Below, in pieces: positions 1 through 7,665 of a stretch of 64,000 bases of DNA. Under the pieces are notes generated by a model that was given only the letters and a program-made list of their open reading frames with translations, ran no database searches and had not been told where the DNA came from. A program made the position numbers and the translations under genes. Within the stretch, counting starts at the first letter, position 1. Each line of letters opens with the position of its first letter. Origin of the DNA: Silicimonas sp963779765 (GTDB lineage: Bacteria > Pseudomonadota > Alphaproteobacteria > Rhodobacterales > Rhodobacteraceae); the NCBI GenBank assembly GCA_963779765.1, contig CAVZZP010000004.1, positions 558,001 through 622,000 of the forward strand. The letters are read 5' to 3'.

Positions 1-1290
1 GCCGCCGTCCTGGCGCTGGCGGCCTGGACGGCGCTGACCCTCGTCTCGGTCACGCTTCTCCGCAGCCTCGGCGCACTTGTCGAGTTCCGGCACGCCCGCC
101 GCATGGCACGGACCTGGACCAGCAGACGCCCCGACCCTCCGCTTGGCCCTCTGCCGCGCATCTCGCTTCTCGTCCCGCTCTACCGCGAGACCGAAATCGC
201 CGCGCGCCTCGTCGAGCGTCTCGGTCGGCTCGCCTATCCCCGCGACCGGATGGAGATCCTCCTGATCCTCGAAGCGTCGGACACCGCGACTTCGGACGCT
301 CTCGACGCAGCCAGCCTGCCGCCCTTCATGCGCGTCGTCCGCGTGCCGGACGGGGCCTGCCGCACCAAGCCCCGCGCAATGAACTATGCCTTCGACTTCA
401 CTCAAGGCGACATCGTGGGCATCTACGACGCCGAGGATCGCCCTGCCCGCGACCAGCTTCTGAAGATCGCGCAGGCCTTCGCCCGCGCCGGACCCGAGGT
501 GGCATGCCTGCAGGGCGTACTCGACTTCTACAATCCCCGGCAAAGCTGGCTGACGCGCTGTTTCACCATCGACTACGCCGCCTGGTTCCGCCTCGTCCTG
601 CCGGGCCTCGTCCGCCTCGGCTTCGTCATCCCCCTGGGCGGCACGACTGTCTTTTTCCGCCGCGCGGCGCTCGAAGCCCTCGGCAGATGGGACGCGCACA
701 ACGTGACCGAGGATGCCGACCTGGGCCTGCGCCTCGCCCGCCACGGCTTCCGCTGCGCCTTCGTGCCCACGGTGACAGAGGAGGAGGCGACATCCTCCGT
801 CCCCGCCTGGATCCGGCAGAGGTCGCGGTGGATCAAGGGCTACTGGGTCACCTGGGCCGTCCACATGCGCGACCCGCTTCGGCTTCTGGGCGATCTCGGC
901 CCGCTGCGCTTCATCGGGGTACAGATCCTGTTCCTCGGCACGCTCAGCCAGTTCGTGCTGGCACCCGTCCTGTGGTCGTTCTGGCTGATCGTCTTCGGGC
1001 TGCCGCACCCCCTGACCGACGCCGCACCGCCGGGCATGGTCCCTGCCCTCGCCGCGCTGTTCTTCTTCTGCGAGGTAGCGACGATGGCCATTCTCGCAGC
1101 TTCGGTGGCGACACCGCGCGGGTCATGGCTGATCAAGTGGGTGCCGCTCATGCACCTCTATTTTCCGCTGGCCGCACTCGCTTCGTGGAAGGGTATGGCC
1201 GAGCTGGTCACGCGGCCCTTCTACTGGGACAAGACCCAGCACGGGCTGACGGCGACCGGTCGACGGCTCACGTCAGAAGGTCATTTGTAG
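1..1290 (+). CDS. Family 2 glycosyltransferase, membrane-anchored (5' end outside window)
   Basis: The frame is open to the left edge and begins inside a hydrophobic helix, so the true start lies upstream. It is a processive-type GT2 enzyme: a nucleotide-sugar fold starts at ISLLVPLYRE, followed by the acidic motif DAED, a TEDAD motif, and QRSRW (the QxxRW-like acceptor signature of cellulose/hyaluronan synthase-type enzymes). Three or four C-terminal membrane helices follow, from about nt 900 to 1200. It likely transfers sugar to an exported polysaccharide or lipid; the acceptor cannot be told. The 3' end overlaps the convergent gene by 10 bp. Confidence 0.85.
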   Translation, partial: AAVLALAAWTALTLVSVTLLRSLGALVEFRHARRMARTWTSRRPDPPLGPLPRISLLVPLYRETEIAARLVERLGRLAYPRDRMEILLILEASDTATSDALDAASLPPFMRVVRVPDGACRTKPRAMNYAFDFTQGDIVGIYDAEDRPARDQLLKIAQAFARAGPEVACLQGVLDFYNPRQSWLTRCFTIDYAAWFRLVLPGLVRLGFVIPLGGTTVFFRRAALEALGRWDAHNVTEDADLGLRLARHGFRCAFVPTVTEEEATSSVPAWIRQRSRWIKGYWVTWAVHMRDPLRLLGDLGPLRFIGVQILFLGTLSQFVLAPVLWSFWLIVFGLPHPLTDAAPPGMVPALAALFFFCEVATMAILAASVATPRGSWLIKWVPLMHLYFPLAALASWKGMAELVTRPFYWDKTQHGLTATGRRLTSEGHL

Positions 1291-1715
1291 CCAAGCCGCT
1301 GGCCCAGGGCGCTGCCCGACGCGATCTCGGTCGCGGCCCACCTGCAAAGCCCGTCGCGGTCGCCCCGTCGGATGCCGTTGCGCTGCAGCTCTTCGATGGT
1401 GGCGTCGGCCGCCCCCATTGCGATCTGCTGCCGCCGAAGCGCCTCGATCACCGCCTCCGCCGTGTGGCCCGCGCGAACCTTGTCGTCGACCATGCGCGTG
1501 GCGCGGATCCGGACGTCTCCCAAGGCCACGATCCCCTCCGGCGCGCAAGCCTCGGCCATGACCGACGCCACCGCTTCCTCGATCGCGAAGGTTCGGACCT
1601 CGACGTCGAGCGCGGCGTCCTCGGGACGGGCCGGCTGCGCATCCTGAGCCACCGCCGGCAAGACCAGGAGCGTAAACACCAAGGCCACTGACGCTCTATT
1701 CATGGATCGGGTCAT
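1281..1715 (-). CDS. Small secreted protein, DUF5333-like
   Basis: A 144-residue protein with an N-terminal signal peptide (hydrophobic core ALVFTLLVLP, cleavage expected after AVA). The C-terminal pattern LCRWAATEIASGSALGQ resembles the end of the Rhodobacterales DUF5333 family, whose function is unknown. Two candidate starts exist, at 1715 and 1703, both overlapping the 3' end of the upstream GntR gene, which suggests co-transcription. Two cysteines (in EACAPEG and LCRW) could form a periplasmic disulfide. Family assignment is from pattern memory and moderate only. Confidence 0.6.
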   Translation of the reverse strand: MTRSMNRASVALVFTLLVLPAVAQDAQPARPEDAALDVEVRTFAIEEAVASVMAEACAPEGIVALGDVRIRATRMVDDKVRAGHTAEAVIEALRRQQIAMGAADATIEELQRNGIRRGDRDGLCRWAATEIASGSALGQRLGYK

Positions 1716-2367
1716 CCCGCTTGGCAGCCTCGTCGGCGTCCTGCCGCAGACGTGCCTCGAAGGCCCGACTGATATGGCCCTTCAAGACGTCATAGGCCGC
1801 ATCCCCGTCGCCCCGCGCGATGGCGTCGACGATGGCGGCGTGTTCGTCCATCGCGACCTGGCTGCGCCCCTTCGCCGACAGCGAGGTCGTCGCCATCAGC
1901 GCCATCGAGCGATAGACGAGGTCAAGCTGCTGGACGAGATAGCGGTTGTGGCTGGCCAGATGCACCTGGCGGTGGAAGCGCCGGTTGGTGCGCGCCAGTG
2001 CGGCCGGGTCGCTGACCCTCTCGCGGTCCTCGGCGACCATCTCGCGCAGAAGGTTCACCTCCTCGGCCGTGGCGTGACGCGCCGCCAGCCGCGCAGACAG
2101 CGCCTCGAGTTCCGACCGCACGACGTAAAGCTCGGCCATCTGGTTGTGGTCGAGCGAGGCCACAACCAGCGACCGCCCGTCCCGCGCCAGAAGCGATTGC
2201 GTCTCGAGCCGCTGCAACGCCTCGCGGATCGGCGTGCGCGACACGCCGAAGCGGTCCGCGAGTTCGCTTTCCACCAGACGGTCGCCGGGACGATAGGTGC
2301 CCCCGTCGATCGCGTTCAGGATCATCTGGTAGGCGTCGGTCTGGCCCACGCGGGTCTCTGATGTCAT
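1696..2367 (-). CDS. GntR-family transcriptional regulator (FadR/FCD subfamily)
   Basis: A 223-residue regulator. Residues about 10-75 form the winged helix (YRPGDRLVESELADRFGVSR, then TPIREALQRLE), the classic GntR DNA-binding signature. The remainder is an all-helical FCD domain that in this family binds small carboxylates. A strong ribosome site (GGAGGAG) precedes the ATG at 2367. It is divergent from the HAD hydrolase gene at 2489 and overlaps the small secreted gene downstream. The effector is unknown. Confidence 0.9.
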   Translation of the reverse strand: MTSETRVGQTDAYQMILNAIDGGTYRPGDRLVESELADRFGVSRTPIREALQRLETQSLLARDGRSLVVASLDHNQMAELYVVRSELEALSARLAARHATAEEVNLLREMVAEDRERVSDPAALARTNRRFHRQVHLASHNRYLVQQLDLVYRSMALMATTSLSAKGRSQVAMDEHAAIVDAIARGDGDAAYDVLKGHISRAFEARLRQDADEAAKRDDPIHE

Positions 2368-2488
2368 GCCGTCTCCTCCGACGGGCGGACGTTACGGGAC
2401 AGGCGCGGCCCGTGGCAACCTCGGGCCTGCCTGCGAGGACCGAAAAGCGCAGGTTCCCTCGGACCCGCGCCCAAGCTACATCTCCCCC

Positions 2489-3133
2489 ATGCCGAAACAC
2501 GCCTTTTCCCATGTCGAGACCTGGGTCTTCGACCTCGACAACACCCTCTACCCGCCAGAAGCGCGGCTCTTCGACCAGATCGAGGTGCGCATGACGGCCT
2601 GGGTCTCCCGCATTCTCGGCGTCGACGAGGTCGAGGCCAACCGCGTGCGCGCCGACTACTGGGCGCGCTACGGCACGACACTGGCCGGCCTGATGCGCGA
2701 GCACGGCGTCGATCCAGCACCCTACCTCGAAGAAGTCCACGACATCACGCTCGACCACCTCGTGTCTGACGCGGCCCTCGCCGAGGCCATCTCGCGACTG
2801 CCGGGGCGAAAGATCGTCTACACCAATGGCTCCGAACCCTATGCCCGCCGCGTCCTCGCGGCGCGAGGCCTCGCCCCGCTCTTCGACGCGGTCTACGGGG
2901 TCGAGCATGCAGGCTTCCACCCCAAACCGGAGCGTGCGGCCTTCGACGCGATCATAGCGCTCGACGGCTTCGTGCCCTCGCGCGCAGCGATGTTCGAGGA
3001 CGACCCGCGCAACCTGACCGAGCCGCACGGGCTCGGCATGATGACCGTCCACGTCGCCCCCCTGCCCGCGCCCGCGACACATATCCACCACCACACCGCC
3101 GACCTCGCCGCTTTCCTCGCGGCGCTGGCATGA
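2489..3133 (+). CDS. HAD-family pyrimidine 5'-nucleotidase
   Basis: A 214-residue HAD hydrolase. Motif I is FDLDNTLYP near the N-terminus (nucleophile Asp and acid/base Asp), motif II is YTNGS, and motif IV is FEDDPRN. The early position of DLDNTLY and the overall length match the bacterial/yeast SDT1-type pyrimidine 5'-nucleotidase group, which dephosphorylates nucleotides or small phosphate esters. The ATG at 2489 is chosen because the longer open frame upstream lacks conserved sequence and overlaps the divergent promoter region. Substrate is not determined by sequence. Confidence 0.85.
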   Translation: MPKHAFSHVETWVFDLDNTLYPPEARLFDQIEVRMTAWVSRILGVDEVEANRVRADYWARYGTTLAGLMREHGVDPAPYLEEVHDITLDHLVSDAALAEAISRLPGRKIVYTNGSEPYARRVLAARGLAPLFDAVYGVEHAGFHPKPERAAFDAIIALDGFVPSRAAMFEDDPRNLTEPHGLGMMTVHVAPLPAPATHIHHHTADLAAFLAALA

Positions 3134-3182
3134 GACACCCCGCCGCCTTTCCCGACACGTCGCGCGCGCTAACCTCCACGCC

Positions 3183-4382
3183 ATGACCACGGCACATCAG
3201 ACGGACATCTTCATCTCGGGCGCTGGCCTCGCCGGCCTCGCCGCCGCCCTGGGCTTCGCGCACGCCGGCTTCTCGGTCGTGCTGGCCGATCCCGCGCCGC
3301 CGCCGTCCGGAACCGCCGACCCGGCGGCCGACCTCCGCTCGACGGCGTTCCTGGCCCCGGCCCGCGCGCTTCTCGACGAGATCGGAGCCTGGGCACCGCT
3401 CGACGCCGCCGCCGTGCCTCTCGAGACGCTTCGCGTGGCCGACTGTGCGGGCGACCCGCCCGCGATCCGCACCGAGCGTGCCTTCCGCTCGGCCGACCTC
3501 GGCGAACCCGCCTTCGGGTGGAACCTGCCCAACTGGCTCACGCGCCGCGTCCTCACCGGGCTCGCGGCGTCCCACCCCGCCATCGACCTCCGCCTCGGCA
3601 CAGGGTTCGCCTCGCTGTTGACCCGCGACCGCGAGGCGATCGTCACGCTGAGCGACGGCGCGCGCCTCAGGACACGGCTCGCCATCGCCGCCGACGGCCG
3701 CGCCTCGCCCCTGCGCGAGGCGGCCGGCATCGGGGTCGACACGACGCGCTACGGCCAGAAGGCGCTCGCCTTCGCGGTCACGCACGAAAAGCCGCATGAG
3801 AATGTCTCGACCGAGCTCTACCTGTCTGGAGGCGCCTTCGTCCTCGTGCCGCTGCCCGACCACGAGGGAAAGCCCGCCTCCGCCGTGGTCTGGATGAACG
3901 ACGGCGCCGACGCGCTGCGCCTCCAGGCTCTCGACGACGAGGCTTTCGCGACCGCCGCCACAGAACGCTCCTGTGGCGTCCTCGGTCAGCTCACTCCCGT
4001 CACTGCTCGCGCCCTCTGGCCGGTGGTCACGCAACGCGCGACGGCCCTCGCCGCCCGCCGCGTCGCGGTCGTCGCCGAGGCCGCGCACGTGCTGCCGCCG
4101 ATTGGCGCGCAGGGTTTGAACACCTCGCTCCAGGACGTGCGCACGCTTCTCGATCTCTCCCGGGCCACCCCGGACGATCTCGGCTCCGACACGATGCTGG
4201 ACGCCTACGCCCGCACGCGCGCCCGCGACATTGCCGCCCGTGCCCGCGTCATCGACCTCTACAACCGGCTCTGCCGCTCCGACGCGCCACCCGTTCAGGC
4301 GCTGCGGTCTCTGGGCCTCGCCATCGTCCACGACACCACCCCGCTCCGCCACGCGGTCATGCGAGCGGGCATGGGAGGCTGA
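3183..4382 (+). CDS. ubiH: FAD-dependent UbiH/UbiF/COQ6-family monooxygenase
   Basis: A 399-residue flavoprotein hydroxylase. The FAD-binding GxGxxG motif is at residues about 12-22 (ISGAGLAGLAAAL), an internal LAIAADGR matches the DG motif of aromatic hydroxylases, and the C-terminal VLPPIGAQGLNTSLQDV matches the UbiH family FAD/ribityl motif. The family hydroxylates the benzoquinone ring during ubiquinone synthesis, usually at the membrane. Which ring position is modified cannot be decided; alphaproteobacteria use UbiL/UbiM/UbiH variants. It stands alone after the HAD gene on the same strand. Confidence 0.85.
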   Translation: MTTAHQTDIFISGAGLAGLAAALGFAHAGFSVVLADPAPPPSGTADPAADLRSTAFLAPARALLDEIGAWAPLDAAAVPLETLRVADCAGDPPAIRTERAFRSADLGEPAFGWNLPNWLTRRVLTGLAASHPAIDLRLGTGFASLLTRDREAIVTLSDGARLRTRLAIAADGRASPLREAAGIGVDTTRYGQKALAFAVTHEKPHENVSTELYLSGGAFVLVPLPDHEGKPASAVVWMNDGADALRLQALDDEAFATAATERSCGVLGQLTPVTARALWPVVTQRATALAARRVAVVAEAAHVLPPIGAQGLNTSLQDVRTLLDLSRATPDDLGSDTMLDAYARTRARDIAARARVIDLYNRLCRSDAPPVQALRSLGLAIVHDTTPLRHAVMRAGMGG

Positions 4383-4437
4383 CGCCCTTCATTTCTTTTC
4401 AAATACGCATATCTCCCGGCCCCTGCCGGGTGCGCCC

Positions 4438-5568
4438 TCAGCCCAGCGCGCGATCCAGGACGCCTTCCAGCCGCGCGACGCTTGCGTCCACGTCCAGAAG
4501 CTTGTCGAGCCCGAAGAGCCCGATGCGGAAGCTGCGATAATCCTCGCCCTCGCCCACCATCAAGGGCACGCCAGCCGCTATCTGCGCGCCTTCGGCTGCG
4601 AAGACCTTGCCCGTCTGGATCGCCGGATCGTCGGTATAGGACACCACGACACCGGGCGCCTGAAAGCCTTCCGCCGCAACCGACCGGAAGCCCCGCGCCT
4701 CGAGCATGGCGCGCACCTTGCGGCCCTGCTCCCACTGCGCCTCGGCGAGCTTCGCGAAGCCGATCGCCTTCGTCTCGACCATCGTGTCGCGGAAGCCCTT
4801 GAGCGCGTCCGTGGGCATCGTCGCGTGATAGGCGTGGCCGCCAGCCTCGTAGGCCTCCATGATCGACAGCCACTTCTTGAGGTCGATGGCGAAGGACGAC
4901 GAGGTCCGCTCCTTCACCCGCGCCACCGCCGCCTCGGACAGCATCACCAGACCTGCCGACGGCGAGGCCGACCAGCCCTTCTGGGGCGCCGAGATCAGTA
5001 CGTCGACGCCGCAAGCCTTCATGTCGACCCAGACCGTGCCGCTGGCGATGCAGTCGAGGACGAAGAGCCCGCCCTCGGCGTGGACCGCGTCCGACACCTT
5101 GCGGATATAGTCGTCGGGCAGGATCATCCCCGCAGCCGTCTCGACATGAGGCGCGAACACCACCGCCGGCTTCTCGGCCGCGATCCGCGCCACGACCTCG
5201 TCCACCGGCGCCGGCGCGAAGGCCGAGCGCGGGTCGTTACCCGTGCGCCGCGCCATCATCACGGTTTCGTCCGACGGCAGGCCGCCCGCCTCGAAGATCT
5301 GGCTCCAGCGGTACGAGAACCAGCCGTTGCGGATCACCATGACCCGCTCGCCGCCCGCCAACTGCCGCGCCACCGCTTCCATCGCGTAGGTGCCGCCACC
5401 GGGGACCAGCGCCACCGCGTCGGCGTTGTAGACCTCGCGCAGCATCGCCGAGATGTCGCGCATCACGCCCTGGAAGGCCGCGCTCATGTGGTTGAGCGAG
5501 CGGTCGGTGAAGACGACCGAGTATTCCAGAAGCCCGTCCGGGTCGATGTCCTGTCGCAGCGCCGTCAT
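4438..5568 (-). CDS. Class V aminotransferase (serine/alanine-glyoxylate aminotransferase type)
   Basis: A 376-residue PLP enzyme. An SAPQKGW segment supplies the lysine that binds PLP, preceded by a DCIAS motif whose Asp contacts the pyridine nitrogen. VPGGGTYAMEAVARQLA is the phosphate-cup region of the family. Activity is transamination of serine or alanine with an oxo acid such as glyoxylate; the donor cannot be fixed. The start at 5568 is preceded by GGAGG. The longer frame to 5655 lacks family sequence and would run through the promoter shared with divergent ilvC. Confidence 0.85.
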   Translation of the reverse strand: MTALRQDIDPDGLLEYSVVFTDRSLNHMSAAFQGVMRDISAMLREVYNADAVALVPGGGTYAMEAVARQLAGGERVMVIRNGWFSYRWSQIFEAGGLPSDETVMMARRTGNDPRSAFAPAPVDEVVARIAAEKPAVVFAPHVETAAGMILPDDYIRKVSDAVHAEGGLFVLDCIASGTVWVDMKACGVDVLISAPQKGWSASPSAGLVMLSEAAVARVKERTSSSFAIDLKKWLSIMEAYEAGGHAYHATMPTDALKGFRDTMVETKAIGFAKLAEAQWEQGRKVRAMLEARGFRSVAAEGFQAPGVVVSYTDDPAIQTGKVFAAEGAQIAAGVPLMVGEGEDYRSFRIGLFGLDKLLDVDASVARLEGVLDRALG

Positions 5569-5726
5569 GGTGTCCTCCGTTGACCTTGTGCCGGACCTAG
5601 CGCCGGGGCGGGACGGATGCAACGGCGCGGGCGACAAGACCTCCCATTCCCGCATTGCATCCGCGCGTCATTTCGCTAGAAGCGCGCGTGAACCAGGGAC
5701 CAGACCGGACGGAGGGGACAGAACCC

Positions 5727-6749
5727 ATGCGCGTTTATTATGACCGCGATTGCGACATCAACCTGATCAAGGACAAGAAGGTGGCCATCCTCGGCTACGG
5801 CAGCCAGGGCCACGCGCATGCGCTGAACCTCCGCAACTCCGGCGCGAAGAACCTCGCCGTCGCCCTTCGTCCGGGCTCGCCCTCGGCGAAGAAGGCCGAG
5901 GCCGAAGGGCTGAAGGTCATGGGCATCGAGGAAGCCGCCGCCTGGTGCGACCTGATGATGTTCACCATGCCGGACGAGCTTCAGGCCAAGACATATCGCG
6001 ACCACGTCCACGACAACCTGAAGGACGGCGCCGCCATCGCCTTCGCGCACGGTCTCAACGTCCACTTCGGCCTGATCGAGCCCAAGCCCGGCGTCGACGT
6101 CATCATGATGGCGCCCAAGGGCCCCGGCCACACCGTGCGCGGCGAATACGTCAAGGGCGGCGGCGTGCCCTGCCTCGTCGCGGTCGACAACGACGCCTCC
6201 GGCAAGGCGCTGGAAATCGGCCTCTCCTATTGCTCCGCCATCGGCGGCGGACGCTCGGGCATCATCGAGACCAACTTCAAGGAAGAGTGCGAGACCGACC
6301 TCTTCGGCGAGCAGGCCGTGCTTTGCGGCGGTCTCGTCGAGCTGATCCGCATGGGCTTCGAGACGCTGGTCGAGGCGGGCTACGCCCCCGAGATGGCCTA
6401 TTTCGAATGCCTCCACGAGGTGAAGCTGATCGTCGACCTGATCTATGAAGGCGGCATCGCGAACATGAACTACTCGATCTCGAACACCGCCGAATACGGC
6501 GAATACGTCTCGGGTCCGCGCGTCCTGCCCTATGACGAGACGAAGAAGCGGATGAAGGAGATCCTGACGGACATCCAGACCGGCAAGTTCGTCCGCGACT
6601 TCATGACCGAGAACGCCGTCGGCCAGCCGATGTTCAAGTCGACGCGCCGCATCAACGACGCCCACCAGATCGAGGAAGTCGGCGAGAAGCTGCGCGGCAT
6701 GATGCCCTGGATCTCGAAGGGCAAGATGGTCGACCGCGCGCGGAACTGA
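5727..6749 (+). CDS. ilvC: Ketol-acid reductoisomerase, class I
   Basis: A 340-residue NADPH-dependent enzyme that converts acetolactate or acetohydroxybutyrate to dihydroxy acids in valine, leucine and isoleucine synthesis. The Rossmann motif GYGSQGHAHALNL is near the N-terminus, the metal site region is in the C-terminal helical domain (GLVELIRMGFETLVEAGY, then ECLHEVKLIVDL), and the length equals the short class I form. The start is set by GGAGGGGAC seven bases before ATG. It is transcribed alone and followed by a strong intrinsic terminator. The product ends in MVDRARN. Confidence 0.97.
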   Translation: MRVYYDRDCDINLIKDKKVAILGYGSQGHAHALNLRNSGAKNLAVALRPGSPSAKKAEAEGLKVMGIEEAAAWCDLMMFTMPDELQAKTYRDHVHDNLKDGAAIAFAHGLNVHFGLIEPKPGVDVIMMAPKGPGHTVRGEYVKGGGVPCLVAVDNDASGKALEIGLSYCSAIGGGRSGIIETNFKEECETDLFGEQAVLCGGLVELIRMGFETLVEAGYAPEMAYFECLHEVKLIVDLIYEGGIANMNYSISNTAEYGEYVSGPRVLPYDETKKRMKEILTDIQTGKFVRDFMTENAVGQPMFKSTRRINDAHQIEEVGEKLRGMMPWISKGKMVDRARN

Positions 6750-6767
6750 TCGGGTTTCGGGGATTTG

Positions 6768-6797
6768 AAAGGCCGGGCCAAGCGCCCGGCCTTTTGC
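6768..6797 (+). terminator. Intrinsic terminator of ilvC
   Basis: An 8-bp GC stem (GGCCGGGC at 6771-6778 pairing with GCCCGGCC at 6784-6791) is extended by three A-T pairs and followed by a T-rich tail. It sits 19 bases after the ilvC stop codon. Confidence 0.9.
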
Positions 6798-6925
6798 GTT
6801 TGGTTGTGGGGGATTGGAATGGAGTCCACCTGACGGCGACCGCTCTTTGACTGCGTGGACAGAGCTGCCGTAAGCCGCTCCTCCCTGTTACGGTAAGCGG
6901 TGTTGGACCTTTGAAGGGGGCAGCG

Positions 6926-7291
6926 ATGACACCGGTGCTTGGTCGCATCATGATCTACACAGGACAGATCGACGAGATGGCAGAGTTCTACTCGCGCCAC
7001 TTCGGTTTTTCGGTGGTACGCTCCGAGACGGATCGCATTGTGGAACTGAAGCCGCAAAGCGCTGGATCGACTATTCTTTTGCATCCCGCAGCATCGAAAC
7101 AGCGAGAAGGCCAGGTCCTCGTGAAGCTGGTATTCGACGTGGAGGATACCGAAGCATTTTGCGCCGCTGCAAGGGCCAGGGGGCTCGAATTCGGCAAGGT
7201 GCATCAGGCCGATGGATACGCTTTCGCCAACGCCAAGGACCCTTCAAAAAACTCGATACAGGTTTCGAGTCGCGCCTTCGCTTCGCCGTAA
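6926..7291 (+). CDS. VOC-superfamily protein (glyoxalase/bleomycin-resistance fold)
   Basis: A 121-residue single-domain protein with the two beta-alpha-beta-beta-beta halves expected of the vicinal oxygen chelate fold: first half RIMIYTGQIDEMAEFYSRHF, second half containing KLVFDVEDTEAFCAAA and a terminal FANAKDPSKNSIQV. The usual metal-ligand His/Glu are poorly kept, so it may bind rather than convert a ligand. AAGGGGG precedes the ATG. Base composition is slightly lower in GC than in the neighbours. Substrate unknown. Confidence 0.8.
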   Translation: MTPVLGRIMIYTGQIDEMAEFYSRHFGFSVVRSETDRIVELKPQSAGSTILLHPAASKQREGQVLVKLVFDVEDTEAFCAAARARGLEFGKVHQADGYAFANAKDPSKNSIQVSSRAFASP

Positions 7292-7400
7292 AGGGACCCG
7301 AGAGGTCATCGCTGTCCACGGCTCGTGTTGGCCCGTCTCGATCGCGAAACGAAGCACGCCGGGCCTCGGCCTCGGCCCCTTGGTCGGGACGCCGTGACAT

Positions 7401-7652
7401 CGCCGGTCCGGGCCTCCGCGCCTTGTCCCACGCCTTCACACCGGAAACGCCGCCTCGAACTCCCTGAGCCCCGGGCGTGAGAAGACCACCGCCCGGCTCT
7501 CCGCGTCGCGCCTGATCCACCCGCCCCGCTCCATGCGAGCGAAGATCGCCCGCCCGAGCGACCCGGCGAGGTGGCTGCGTCTCTCGGACCAGTCGAGACA
7601 CTTGCGGCAGACCGGCGTCCGCGCCGTCTCGAGCGCCTCCACATCGACCCCG
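7401..7652. repeat. Direct repeat, left copy (3' end of an ArsR-type gene plus flank)
   Basis: About 250 bp nearly identical to 9942-10192 in the same orientation. The shared segment holds the last ~70 codons of the regulator at 9977-10657 and some 35 bp beyond its stop. The sensor kinase gene lies exactly between the copies, and its stop codon begins 14 bases past the left copy. Confidence 0.85.
7436..7652 (-). pseudogene. Truncated copy of the ArsR-type regulator C-terminus
   Basis: The minus-strand frame encodes VDVEALETARTPVC through LREFEAAFPV, matching the C-terminal 70 residues of the intact regulator with only a few changes (for example CRKC in place of CREC). No helix-turn-helix portion precedes it, because the sequence switches to the end of the kinase gene. 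It is a gene remnant made by duplication rather than an independent gene. Confidence 0.8.
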
Positions 7653-7665
7653 AGCCCCGTGCCGA

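Noticed and set aside
504..1691. Long plus-strand frame overlapping the glycosyltransferase and the small secreted gene
   Set aside because: Arginine/proline-rich composition typical of a frame shadow in GC-rich DNA; the overlapping frames have family motifs.
1922..4352. Long minus-strand frames (up to 466 codons) opposite the nucleotidase and UbiH genes
   Set aside because: No domain pattern, glycine/arginine-rich shadow of well-identified plus-strand genes.
5569..5655. N-terminal extension of the class V aminotransferase
   Set aside because: Extra residues are not family-like, and a strong GGAGG site supports the start at 5568.
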